Below the pieces are notes generated by a model. It saw nothing but the letters and a program-made list of their open reading frames with translations, was not told where the DNA came from and made no database searches. This document shows positions 38,390 to 46,959 of a DNA stretch of 64,000 nucleotides, in pieces. Numbering within the stretch: the first letter of the stretch is position 1; the number at the start of each line of letters is the position of its first letter. The stretch covers positions 124,001-188,000 of the forward strand of contig NZ_JYON01000002.1 in assembly GCF_000952155.1 (NCBI RefSeq). Direction: 5' to 3'. The stretch is from Aliterella atlantica CENA595 (lineage in GTDB: Bacteria > Cyanobacteriota > Cyanobacteriia > Cyanobacteriales > Chroococcidiopsidaceae). A program made the position numbers and the translations under genes.

Positions 38390-39268
38390 TTAGCTGTGAA
38401 TGCTTCCATCAGGCATAATTGTTCCGGTCAATTTTGCCCCAGTCAATCTGACCATAATTTTATCGTTTACCCCCATTTTTGCGCCGCGCAAATCTGCTCC
38501 GCTTAGGTCTGAGCCGCTTAAATCTGCACCAATTAAGTTAGTTTCGCGTAAGTTAGCATTGCTGAGTCTAGCGTGGAGTAAATTTGCTCGAAACAAATTT
38601 GCTCCTTGTAAATCTGCGCTATCAAGATTGACTCTATGTAAAAAAGCATCGCTCAAATTAGCGTTACTCAAATTAGCCTTGCTCAAATTCCGATAAGAAA
38701 AATCTTTTTCTGACAGGTTTGCGCCTCTAAAATCTGCTCCACTTAGATCGGTTGAAGGTTTCTTTGTCTGAGTTTGGTAGTAGTCGGGAGACGAGGATGG
38801 TTTCTTTGTCTGAGTTTGATAGTAGTCAGAAGCAGGTTTCTTTGTTTGCGTTTGATAGTAGTCAGAAGCAGGTTTTTTCGTTTGCTGATAGTAATCGGAG
38901 GGAGGTTTTCGTGCTGGCTCCTGATAGTAGTCGGAGGGCGGTTTTCTTGCCTGCTCCTGATACGCATGAGTATAATTATCTCTTGACTTTTGATAGGAAG
39001 ATGACGAGTAACTAGGTGAGGCATTCTGAGCCGCTTGCCTAGCCCTACTAGAAGCAGCAACGCGCGATCGCATCAACCGCAGTTGTTCGCGGGCGTAGTT
39101 GATTTCTTTGAGCTTTTCCTGAGCTTTTTGGAGTAGTCGCAGGTTATCTTGAGGAATGCGATCGGGATGCCATATAAAAGCCAAGTCCTTATAAGCTTGA
39201 TTGACCTCTTCGTTTGATGCTCCTGGCTCAATTCCCAGGATTCTGTAGCATCGGTCTAGATCGTTCAT
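38390..39268 (-). CDS. J-domain plus pentapeptide-repeat protein
   Basis: 292 aa. The N-terminal J domain (1-65) has CYRILGIEPGASNEEVNQAY and the essential HPD (WHPDRIP), so it should stimulate a DnaK. Residues about 100-170 are a tandem Lys-Pro-Ser-Asp-Tyr-Tyr-Gln linker of six units. From ADFRGANLSEKDFS onward come about 20 pentapeptides of the A(D/N)LXX type, forming a beta-helix. This architecture is seen in cyanobacteria but has no known client. The linker is probably variable in length between strains. Confidence 0.88.
   Translation of the reverse strand: MNDLDRCYRILGIEPGASNEEVNQAYKDLAFIWHPDRIPQDNLRLLQKAQEKLKEINYAREQLRLMRSRVAASSRARQAAQNASPSYSSSSYQKSRDNYTHAYQEQARKPPSDYYQEPARKPPSDYYQQTKKPASDYYQTQTKKPASDYYQTQTKKPSSSPDYYQTQTKKPSTDLSGADFRGANLSEKDFSYRNLSKANLSNANLSDAFLHRVNLDSADLQGANLFRANLLHARLSNANLRETNLIGADLSGSDLSGADLRGAKMGVNDKIMVRLTGAKLTGTIMPDGSIHS
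38757..38970 (-). repeat. In-frame tandem repeat encoding the KKPxSDYYQ linker
   Basis: Six units begin at 38757, 38799, 38835, 38871, 38904 and 38940 (spacings 42, 36, 36, 33, 36 bp). All are multiples of 3, so the frame is kept while unit number can change. Confidence 0.8.
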
Positions 39269-39523
39269 CTACACCAAACTCCACTAACATTTTTCTATTG
39301 TGCCTCGGACAAAAGCATTGCGATCTCTACTCTACCTACTTATTCATATTGCGCCATCTGCAATTCTTGATATTGTGGCAAATATAGCGCTAAAGACCAA
39401 CTTGGCGAGAATAGTAAGGGGGCAGGGAGGATCGCCCACTCCTTGAGGAGAAGAGATATTTGAGGAAATGGGCATTTTGCCTGTTTACTAGGGTATCAAG
39501 CCCGAAGAGACAAGCGATCGCGC

Positions 39524-40072
39524 TTAAAGAAACTTATAAGAATCTATACTTTGACGCGCTTTTGCCACAATTGACTGAACATACTCGGTTTTACCTTGCG
39601 TATAAGCCTCGCGATCGCTTTTGAAATGATTTGCTAAACAGCGTTTGAGGACTTCGTAGCGCTGCACTTGGTCAGGATGCGATCTTAAGTAGTTGCGAAA
39701 CAACAACCGCTCCTCCCAAAATTCACTTGTTAATTCAACCATGTGCAAGTGATGAGTACGTTGGCGACCAAAAGGCGGCATTCCTTTGACAAAAAACATT
39801 CTTCCTGGGCGAGGATCTTCTGCCCAATAAACATATTCAATTGCTTCTAATGCCGAAATAGCGTTTTGTGCCAATTCTAGAGAATGCACGCCAACTAGCA
39901 AATCAATAATTGGTTTTGCTGCAAGTCCAGGAATGGCTGTACTACCGATGTGTTCTATAGCAACGGTTAGAGCGTTGCCTAGAGCTTTTCGCACGTTTGT
40001 GGCTTCCTCAACAAATTGAGTTTGCCAATGCGGATCGGATTCAACAATGATTATTTCATCCATTAAAAACAA
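39524..40072 (-). CDS. GrpB/UPF0157 family protein (nucleotidyltransferase fold)
   Basis: 182 aa. Motifs IIVESDPHWQTQFVEEA, IEHIGSTAIPGLAAKPIIDL and HLHMVELTSEFWEERLLFR are typical of the GrpB family, whose fold is like nucleotidyltransferases (GS..x..KPIID). The biochemical role is unknown. It follows the metallophosphoesterase gene by 14 bp in the same direction, so the two are probably cotranscribed. Confidence 0.87.
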   Translation of the reverse strand: MFLMDEIIIVESDPHWQTQFVEEATNVRKALGNALTVAIEHIGSTAIPGLAAKPIIDLLVGVHSLELAQNAISALEAIEYVYWAEDPRPGRMFFVKGMPPFGRQRTHHLHMVELTSEFWEERLLFRNYLRSHPDQVQRYEVLKRCLANHFKSDREAYTQGKTEYVQSIVAKARQSIDSYKFL

Positions 40073-40086
40073 TTTAATAACAAAAA

Positions 40087-41646
40087 CTAAATCTCAAATG
40101 GCTCAAGCTCAATATTGCTCCATTTGCCTTGAAACCGCTCGCTAATAAATGGTCGAATCAGAAACTTGGGTGGCGTTCCATCCCGAACATCAATCCGTAA
40201 AAATGAGTAAGGGCGACGTTTTTGCGACCCCTCTCCGTTGCGCCCAACGTATAGAAGACTTCTAGCAATTACTTTACCGCCCTCTGTCTCCTTCAATTCC
40301 TGTCCTTCTGTGCGCTGACGACGCAAACTAAAACCACTACCACCGCAAACAATCCAATTAGTATGAGCATCAGCGTGTCCAGTATTGGTTGTACGGAGGT
40401 ATTCTAAACAGTGGGCGTGACCGTTTAATACTAAATCGACGACCGGACGATCTGCTTTTAGGGAGCCGATTTGCTGAGAAACAGCATTTAGCACTGCGCG
40501 AAAACGAGAGCGAATTGCTAGGGTTTGTGCCTGATGCCATTTAGTTGCTTCGGTAACGTAAGGCGGATGGTGAAAATAAACTACTCGTCCGCGTACTTCG
40601 TTAGAATGCCAAGACTCAATTAATTTATCTTTGAACCAATTAAGTTGTTCTGTATCCGTTACCGTTGTCTCGTCGGCTGATAGTTGTTTATCAATATCAT
40701 TTCTTAATTCATCAAGCTGTTCGATTTTGGTACGCAGATCGTCTAATAGTTCGGATTCTTCTGGGTTATTAGGGTTAAGGCTAGCGCACTGCTCGACGTA
40801 GGACAATTTTTCATTATCTAGCCGTTCTCGCCGTTCTTCTAGTTGGCGGCGGTAATCCTGTCCTTCTTTGGTTTTGGGCAAAGGTACAGGCGCGTTAAAA
40901 GTATTGGAATCGAGGGCAAAAAAGTCAATTCCCCCACTGCGAAAGGTGTAATAACGATTGGGTAAACGAGTAAATTTTCCTGGTTCGTAGTACAGGGCGC
41001 GACCTTTATTAGTTTTGGCGTTGTAGTGGCGGTCTAGGTGGCGCTGCAAGTCGCCTTCATCGTCAAAACCTTTAAGATAGTCCAAAAATGCTTTAGCGTA
41101 TGCCTTGCCCTTATCTGAGCCATGCCAGCCAATATCTATATCTAGTTTAGATTGGAGCAAGCGGCGCAGAGGAAGAGTAGTTTGGGCGACTAAACCGTAG
41201 ATAAATGGTAAGTCGTAATAATCGTGATTGCCTGGTACGGGGAGAAATGGCAAGTTGAATACCATTTTGTCATAGTCGATGCGCTTGGGATAGTCGCCGC
41301 CTAATATCAACTCGCGATAGGGATCGATAAAGTTTTTGTGATAGTATTCGCTCGACCCTACTAGATACATGACATCGCCTGTATGTAGGACAAAGCGGCT
41401 GCTATCTACGTGGTCGAGCATTTGTTTGGCTACTCGCCTTTGGGGATTGTGTCCGCCTTGAGGTCCTGCGCCACTGTCACCAATGACCAAAAATGAGAAC
41501 TCAGAGTCGTCAGTAGTGCGATCGCCTCCTAATACTAGACGAGTTTGGTCGATATCGCGCTGGGTAATGAGCGGATCTTGCCAGCGCACTCGTTCTTGCA
41601 TTTTGCTAATTTTGACGGCGATTGGCGGATCGGAGACAAATTTCAT
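40087..41646 (-). CDS. Calcineurin-like metallophosphoesterase with coiled-coil insertion
   Basis: 519 aa. The metal-binding motifs appear in order: VIGDSGAG, HTGDVMYLVG, PGNHDYYD, YFHHPPYVTE and NGHAHCLEYL. Between the third and fourth (roughly residues 270-345) lies a charged helical stretch rich in Glu, Arg and Leu that looks like a coiled coil and is not part of the usual fold. No signal peptide. It is followed closely by a GrpB-family gene. The substrate is unknown. Confidence 0.88.
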   Translation of the reverse strand: MKFVSDPPIAVKISKMQERVRWQDPLITQRDIDQTRLVLGGDRTTDDSEFSFLVIGDSGAGPQGGHNPQRRVAKQMLDHVDSSRFVLHTGDVMYLVGSSEYYHKNFIDPYRELILGGDYPKRIDYDKMVFNLPFLPVPGNHDYYDLPFIYGLVAQTTLPLRRLLQSKLDIDIGWHGSDKGKAYAKAFLDYLKGFDDEGDLQRHLDRHYNAKTNKGRALYYEPGKFTRLPNRYYTFRSGGIDFFALDSNTFNAPVPLPKTKEGQDYRRQLEERRERLDNEKLSYVEQCASLNPNNPEESELLDDLRTKIEQLDELRNDIDKQLSADETTVTDTEQLNWFKDKLIESWHSNEVRGRVVYFHHPPYVTEATKWHQAQTLAIRSRFRAVLNAVSQQIGSLKADRPVVDLVLNGHAHCLEYLRTTNTGHADAHTNWIVCGGSGFSLRRQRTEGQELKETEGGKVIARSLLYVGRNGEGSQKRRPYSFLRIDVRDGTPPKFLIRPFISERFQGKWSNIELEPFEI

Positions 41647-41784
41647 AACTTATATAACTCCTGAATTTGGAGCCAACAAAAAGCCTCGTTTTATTTGTAA
41701 GCGATCGCAATTATGCAGTTATTTTGTCAAAAAGTTCATTCACCTTTAGGTAAGAGTAGCGATCTAACTTTCTAAATAATTGGT

Positions 41785-42066
41785 TCAAGTAAACAGAATA
41801 TAAATGCTAGTTAGGATCAATAAGGCTGTTGTTACTTGAGCAATATGGGCTTGGGGAGAACGGGCAAGGGTTTCCCGCACTGAAATAGAAAGCGATGCGC
41901 CAATACCGTAGCTAAGGCTCAATACCAAATAAGACCAATGAGGGACAAATGCCCAAATTATCAGCAAACCCATTGCCAAAAAGAGCATGATTAACTCTAT
42001 AAATGCAGGAGGGTTATACTGACTAGACCAAATCAAAGCATTTAGCCAAAAATGCCAAATTCTCAT
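41785..42066 (-). CDS. Hypothetical three-helix membrane protein
   Basis: 93 aa of unknown function. Hydrophobic segments are near residues 21-41 (AFIELIMLFLAMGLLIIWAF), 46-62 and 76-92. It starts MRIWHFWLNALIW. It lies 67 bp downstream of the chlI stop in the same direction and may share its transcript. No family recognised. Confidence 0.6.
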   Translation of the reverse strand: MRIWHFWLNALIWSSQYNPPAFIELIMLFLAMGLLIIWAFVPHWSYLVLSLSYGIGASLSISVRETLARSPQAHIAQVTTALLILTSIYILFT

Positions 42067-42133
42067 GAAAATCGAAGTTTAACGAGCGGTTATTTTATAT
42101 TGACGTGTGAATTTTAGAGGAAACCTGCTTCAA

Positions 42134-43240
42134 TTAGATAGCGCGTTGACCAATACCGTTCGCTTGCGTAGCTGCATCGCCTTCTGATGCTTCCATCCCA
42201 AACACGCGGTTAAAGGATTTCTCTACTTTATAGCCTGAATCAATCGACTCTAAAGGGTCTTTACGCAAACGATGGCGCAAGCACAAAGTCATTACGCGGC
42301 GAATGTCGTCAACTGTAACTTCTGTGCGCCCTTCAAAAGCTGTTAAGGCTTTAGCAGCGCGGTTGGTAACAATATCGCCCCGCAAACCATCTACATCTAG
42401 TTCCGAACATACTTGAGAGATTTTTACCCTCAAATCGTAGTCAATTGTTACTGATGGTAAGAGATTTTGGGCGTTAACAATCTGCTGTTGTAAAGCTGCT
42501 TGCTCTGATTGGTGATGTTCGACAAATTCTGGCGGATTTTGGTCAAATTCTGTTCTTTGTTCCACAATTTGCACTCTCAAAGCAGGCTCCTTGACAGTAC
42601 GAATCTCCGCGTGCATCCCAAAGCGGTCTAGCAATTGGGGACGCAGTTCGCCTTCTTCGGGGTTGCCAGAACCAACGAGTACGAATCTTGCAGGGTGGCG
42701 AATAGAAATGCCTTCGCGTTCGACAGTATTCCAGCCGCTTGCAGCAGAATCTAGGAGGACATCTACTAAGTGATCGTCTAGCAGGTTGACTTCATCAACG
42801 TAGAGGATACCGCGATTAGCTTTAGCGAGTAGTCCTGGTTCAAAGGCTTTAACACCTTCAGAGAGAGCTTTTTCAATATCTATAGTGCCGCAAACTCGGT
42901 CTTCAGTAGCACCAAGAGGCAGATCCACCATTGTTACTTTTTTTTGGGCTACAGGAAGTTCTACTTGTTGTTCTAGCTGCTGACGCACAGCATCGCTCAT
43001 CAAATCGGGGTCGTTGGGGTCGCTATTGAAAGGATCGTCAGCAACAACAGTAATTTCTGGGAGTAGGTCGGCAAGCGCCCGAATAGTAGTAGATTTACCT
43101 GTACCGCGATCGCCCATAATCATTACGCCGCCAATTTTGGGATCGATCGTGTTGAGGATTAAAGCCAGTTTCATTTCTTCTTGACCGACGATCGCCGTAA
43201 ACGGAAACACGACGCGACGGGCTGTTGGGGATGGACTCAC
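42134..43240 (-). CDS. chlI: Magnesium chelatase ATPase subunit I
   Basis: AAA+ motor of the ChlIDH complex that inserts Mg2+ into protoporphyrin IX, the first step of the chlorophyll branch. 368 aa, GTG start ([20 protein letters not shown] follows). Walker A is GDRGTGKS at residues 43-50, Walker [16 protein letters not shown], then [21 protein letters not shown] second copy of its first 45 codons plus 71 bp upstream sits at 44579-44800. acsF, for a later step of the same pathway, is about 9 kb away on the same strand. Confidence 0.96.
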   Translation of the reverse strand: MSPSPTARRVVFPFTAIVGQEEMKLALILNTIDPKIGGVMIMGDRGTGKSTTIRALADLLPEITVVADDPFNSDPNDPDLMSDAVRQQLEQQVELPVAQKKVTMVDLPLGATEDRVCGTIDIEKALSEGVKAFEPGLLAKANRGILYVDEVNLLDDHLVDVLLDSAASGWNTVEREGISIRHPARFVLVGSGNPEEGELRPQLLDRFGMHAEIRTVKEPALRVQIVEQRTEFDQNPPEFVEHHQSEQAALQQQIVNAQNLLPSVTIDYDLRVKISQVCSELDVDGLRGDIVTNRAAKALTAFEGRTEVTVDDIRRVMTLCLRHRLRKDPLESIDSGYKVEKSFNRVFGMEASEGDAATQANGIGQRAI

Positions 43241-43311
43241 AAGCGCTTACCTAGAAATTTGTGTCAGGATACCGCTTTTCATTTTGCCACACAGACTAGG
43301 TTGTTATGTCG
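43106..43311. repeat. Direct repeat L (copy 1): chlI 5' end and upstream DNA
   Basis: 206 bp that recur at 44594-44800 with about nine differences, in the same orientation. The copy ends abruptly at GTTATGTCG on the upstream side in both places. Confidence 0.95.
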
Positions 43312-43442
43312 TGGATATGTGGGAATGCTAGGTGGGCGATCGCTCTGGCATCAGTTTTATGATTGGCTTAAATTGACTCTTGCTAAAGTTAGACCTGAGC
43401 GAGCCGGATTAATATATCTGATTTTTACTCATGCTTTGGCGG

Positions 43443-43460
43443 TTTAACTATATAGTTAAA
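43443..43460 (+). promoter_or_regulatory. Perfect 18-bp palindrome, candidate operator
   Basis: TTTAACTATATAGTTAAA, 42 bp upstream of the cargo-1 start codon. A perfect palindrome at this place is typical of an autoregulatory operator. No DNA-binding domain is obvious in either cassette protein, so the binder is unknown. Confidence 0.5.
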
Positions 43461-43502
43461 ACTGGTTAATTATAAGTATATTGTCTGGCTTGTAGGAGTA
43501 GC

Positions 43503-44207
43503 GTGCGAAGTCCAGAAGATGTCAAGTCTGACCTAATTCAACTAATTCGGGAATCACAAGCTGTATCGCCCCAGTTAGCTAATAGACTAGATGAAATGAG
43601 GCGTTGGATAGCTCAAAAAAAGTCTGGTCTTTTGATGCGTAAAAGATATGTTATGCAATTACTTGAAGAATTAATAGCAGACGCATCCGTTTGGCTTAGT
43701 CTTCAACAACTTTCTCAAGAAGATAAAAACACTGAACTTGCTGGGTTATCAACACCAGAGAGGTATTGGTATAGAGATTTATTTCCAGCTTGGTTTAATG
43801 AAAAAGATCCTAAGCTCCACATTTGGAAGAAGAATTTGATGGCAGGAAATTTTCAGGGTAATGATGCTGCTTTCATTAACAAAATCTGTTTAGGATTAGA
43901 AAACGGTGGTTGTGAAACTCTAAACCCATTTATTGCCGATCTATCGATGGCAACTGACTTAATCGCTTCTGGAACCCAAAAAAGTCCACTTTGCGTTCAA
44001 GTAACAAGTGTTAGAGATAATTTATCTACTGACAAGCAAGTTCAGTGGCAGGAAACTCTAGAACATTGGGGGATTGTGCGCGGATTGTTTATAAGTTTTA
44101 ATCCTAGTCAAGTACAAGTAAATGCTAAAGTTACGTTGATTATTCAGCTTAATAGCGACCTATTGCCTGAGCAATGCTATCTTAAAGCTAGTGTTGATAA
44201 TTTGTGA
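43503..44207 (+). CDS. Hypothetical protein, cargo-1 gene A (possible nuclease fold)
   Basis: 234 aa, unrecognised. GTG start with GGAG 7 nt upstream. The first 80 residues are helical and charged. The second half contains LCVQVTSVRD, then VQWQETLEHWGIVRGLFISF and a strand-rich end. A PD-(D/E)XK-like alpha/beta core, with the IADLSMATD acidic region before the LCVQVT strand, is conceivable, but the catalytic Lys is not evident. It is followed after 7 bp by a 60-aa gene. It lies inside a segment bounded by direct repeats, so it is a likely acquired gene. Confidence 0.7.
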   Translation: MRSPEDVKSDLIQLIRESQAVSPQLANRLDEMRRWIAQKKSGLLMRKRYVMQLLEELIADASVWLSLQQLSQEDKNTELAGLSTPERYWYRDLFPAWFNEKDPKLHIWKKNLMAGNFQGNDAAFINKICLGLENGGCETLNPFIADLSMATDLIASGTQKSPLCVQVTSVRDNLSTDKQVQWQETLEHWGIVRGLFISFNPSQVQVNAKVTLIIQLNSDLLPEQCYLKASVDNL

Positions 44208-44214
44208 GGTCGTT

Positions 44215-44397
44215 ATGACCGCTCAAACGAAAGAACTTCGTAAGCAAAAAATTGCTAAAGCTAAAGAAGCTCTCCAACGGGCAAGAGCTTTAAGAGAAAG
44301 TCGTAAAGTTTTTGGGGTAGATGGAATTAGTCAGTTCGTTGAAGATGTAGATGGCGACTGGCTAGAAAAATGGTCAGAGGACGATACACTTGGTTAG
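44215..44397 (+). CDS. Hypothetical small protein, cargo-1 gene B
   Basis: 60 aa from the ATG at 44215 with GAGGT 6 nt upstream; a longer in-frame start would overlap gene A. The first half is a basic amphipathic helix (KELRKQKIAKAKEALQRA) and the second half is acidic (FVEDVDGDWLEKWSEDDTLG). The size, charge split and coupling to gene A resemble an antitoxin or small partner protein. That is only inference. Confidence 0.65.
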   Translation: MTAQTKELRKQKIAKAKEALQRARALRESRKVFGVDGISQFVEDVDGDWLEKWSEDDTLG

Positions 44398-44450
44398 ATA
44401 CGCTCGGATATTTTGTGTCTGTTAGCGCCAATGGCACTGCATCGCCTTTT

Positions 44451-44531
44451 CTAAGGCAGCCAAAAATTAGGTAGCATTTTGCCTAGATTGCGGACTGTAC
44501 GATCGCTTGATCGCCTAATTTGAATATGCGT
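44451..44531 (-). pseudogene. Relic of the desaturase-like gene 3' end (repeat R, inner copy)
   Basis: 26 codons plus stop encode THIQIRRSSDRTVRNLGKML-PNFWLP. They match 22 of 26 residues at the C-terminus of the FAD enzyme at 49754-51262. The DNA similarity spans 44439-44533 against 49741-49834. No upstream coding part exists here. Confidence 0.85.
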
Positions 44532-44578
44532 CTAAAATGCTAATTTATCGCAGAAAATCGCCGATACATGGGTATTTG

Positions 44579-44728
44579 TTAATTTAGCAGTATGCGATCG
44601 CCCATAATCATGACACCGCCAATTTTGGGGTCAATCGTGTTGAGGATTAAAGCCAGTTTCATTTCTTCTTGACCGACGATCGCCGTAAACGGAAACACTA
44701 CGCGACGGGCTGTTGGGGATGGACTCAC
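44579..44728 (-). pseudogene. Truncated chlI copy (first 45 codons)
   Basis: The GTG start and residues 1-45 of ChlI are kept, through MGDR of the Walker A loop. Four unrelated codons and a stop follow. The 71 bp upstream of the start are also duplicated, so it could still be transcribed and make a 49-residue peptide. It lacks the ATP site and cannot be an ATPase. Confidence 0.85.
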
Positions 44729-44800
44729 AAGCGCTTACCTAAGAAATATGTGTCAGGATACCGCTTTTCATTTTGCCACACAGACCATGTTGTTATGTCG
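44594..44800. repeat. Direct repeat L (copy 2)
   Basis: About 96 percent identical to 43106-43311 and in the same orientation. The junction with the desaturase relic lies 60 bp to the left. Confidence 0.95.
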
Positions 44801-45325
44801 GCAGGAAGCACCAAATCTTAGTTAATAAGCGCGGGGTAGGAAGCTGAAAGTGCAAAAAAGTTGGTATTTGCGATCGCAACAACTATTTTTAATTCGTCTA
44901 ATCGCGGATGAGTGGTTATGTATCCACAAATTCTACTTGTCTATACTTCTTAATATAACTTCAACATTGGTTTGTCAGTGGAAAAGAGAGAAATTTATAA
45001 AGTTCTACTAAAATAACCGCATATTTACTATTTTATGTTTCTCCGTATAACTACCCTTGGAATAATAGCTAAGGGGGGGGGTAGATTAGTGTCATGTCTG
45101 CAATTGAAGTTAGCAGTCAAAATTTTTGAGTAGTAGCAAAAATTATCGCTTTCTTATATTTAATCTGCTATCTATTTGGACTGCTATTTCGCCTGGAAAT
45201 ACTTGATATTTATATATTCTTTTGCACGTATCTTTGCTGTGCAAACTTGTAATTTTTGCTAAATATTCATTTTGTTTTTAGGCAAATTGCGATCGCTTTA
45301 ATACGTACTTTATGGAGTAATATTC
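44801..45325. other. AT-rich intergenic before the lipase operon
   Basis: 525 bp without a credible gene. It contains a run of nine G at 45073-45081. GGAG precedes the lipase ATG. It probably holds the operon promoter. I found no match to the corresponding stretch before cargo 1. Confidence 0.4.
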
Positions 45326-46897
45326 ATGTCAATTAAATATTGGCTACCTTTGGTAACGCTACTGATGTTGTTACCTAAGCCAGTGCTTGCTGCTCATTCT
45401 GGTTCAGCACCAACTGACCCATCGAAACCTGATGACGAAAATTTTATAATTGATACTGATTCTGGGCTAGATACTGGTTGCACTTTTCGTGAAGAAGGTC
45501 CTTTAGTATTCAAAGTCAAAATCGACCGATATGTAGGAGAGACTAACAGCGATGGCACTCTTAAAGAACCACAAAAGCTGATTACTCTTAGATTGGTTTC
45601 TAAGTCAGCCCAATTAAAGATGCCAGCTTATGACATTGATTTGAGTGACGGAGAAGTAGATGAAGTTTATTTTAACGGTCACAAGTTAGACACCCCATTG
45701 CAAGGTTCAAATGGTACTTGGAATGAAAATTCATTTACAGTACCGATTGAATGGGTTAAATTTCCTACTGCTAGAAGCGTAAATGGAGAAAAACCTGTTG
45801 CTGCGGAAAATGAAATTCGGGTTGATATAGATACAAGAAGTCAAGGTTGGTGTACTTCGATTGATTGGGCGGAACTTAATTTCAAGGCTATGGCTCCCCT
45901 AATTTTGGTTCATGGTATCGGGGCAAATCCACAAGATGCTTGGGAAGTAGAACCTGGTGTTACTGATTACTTGACCAGCTTAGGAGTTCCATTTGAACAC
46001 AGAATTCGCATTGGTCCCAATGATAGGATACTTCCTTTGAGAAATAGACAAGGCGAGATTGTTGAAGCGGGTAATGCTCAAGCAATAGAAGGCGAAGTCC
46101 GCCGTGTAGCCCAAAGCTTTGGGGTCCAAAAAGTCCATCTGGTGGGACACAGCAAGGGCGGACTAGACAGTCGCGGCTATCTCAACGAGTTTTATCATCC
46201 AGAAGAAATTCAGGTATTATCTCTTCACACTATATCCTCACCACATCATGGCTCAGTCTTAGCGGATATTTCTACAGCAGCACGTACCCTCAACCCCCGA
46301 CCAGTGGCACAGGATGGAGATGGTGAAATGCGAGATTATATAGAAAGTGACTTTTGGCTAGAACGCATTGGGGGAGCTTTTAATAGAGGTCCTCAACTTC
46401 CTGGACTTGCCAACTTGCAAACCGAATTCATGGCAGATTTTAACAGAGATAATCCTTTTCCCACTAACGTAAGATTGTACACTTATGGTGCTGATGCAGA
46501 CTTGAACCGCGATGGCAATATTACTAGAGAAGAGGCTGCGCCTTTGCTTCCCCATATTCCTCCTTTTGTAGATGCAGGCGAGCAAGGTACTAGAGCTTAT
46601 CACCTCTTACGTGATGTCTCTACTATTAGGGTTATTGAAATTCCACTACCTAGCCCTATAAATATTCCTTTCCCTGGAGTGGTATTCGAGAACGAGTTGC
46701 AAAGAGTTCCTACCACCTCCCCTCAGCTAAATGACCTATTGGTGACGGACACTAGTTCGCAATACCCCAGCCAGCGCCAACATTTCGGTCCCACCCTAGA
46801 AAATGAATGGTTACATAGAAACCATAGAGATGTTAAGCATCCAGGAGTAATGAATAGCATACTAGAGACAATCAGTACAGATTTTCCCGTGAACTAG
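45326..46897 (+). CDS. Secreted lipase/esterase of the alpha/beta-hydrolase fold
   Basis: 523 aa with a signal peptide (YWLPLVTLLMLLPKPVLAA). Residues 25-185 form a beta-rich domain of unknown type. The hydrolase domain begins at PLILVHGIGANPQDAW (oxyanion site) and has the nucleophile elbow LVGHSKGGLDSRG with Ser276, as in PGAP1/triacylglycerol lipases. A calcium-binding EF-hand-like loop, ADLNRDGNITREEA, lies near residue 393. It is the first gene of a three-gene plus-strand operon within the repeat-bounded segment. The substrate is not known. Confidence 0.85.
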   Translation: MSIKYWLPLVTLLMLLPKPVLAAHSGSAPTDPSKPDDENFIIDTDSGLDTGCTFREEGPLVFKVKIDRYVGETNSDGTLKEPQKLITLRLVSKSAQLKMPAYDIDLSDGEVDEVYFNGHKLDTPLQGSNGTWNENSFTVPIEWVKFPTARSVNGEKPVAAENEIRVDIDTRSQGWCTSIDWAELNFKAMAPLILVHGIGANPQDAWEVEPGVTDYLTSLGVPFEHRIRIGPNDRILPLRNRQGEIVEAGNAQAIEGEVRRVAQSFGVQKVHLVGHSKGGLDSRGYLNEFYHPEEIQVLSLHTISSPHHGSVLADISTAARTLNPRPVAQDGDGEMRDYIESDFWLERIGGAFNRGPQLPGLANLQTEFMADFNRDNPFPTNVRLYTYGADADLNRDGNITREEAAPLLPHIPPFVDAGEQGTRAYHLLRDVSTIRVIEIPLPSPINIPFPGVVFENELQRVPTTSPQLNDLLVTDTSSQYPSQRQHFGPTLENEWLHRNHRDVKHPGVMNSILETISTDFPVN

Positions 46898-46959
46898 CAT
46901 TTTTTGATAAATATTCACTAGCAATAAATGTATAGTCTTCGTTTTAGGGATGAGTTCTT

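Noticed and set aside
38757-38970. Regular repeats that might suggest a CRISPR array
   Set aside because: The units are contiguous, without unique spacers, keep the reading frame of a J-domain protein, and no cas genes are near.
43181-43447. 88-codon plus-strand frame over the chlI start
   Set aside because: It is mostly the complement of chlI and has no ribosome site. Its inner repeat copy does not keep the frame.
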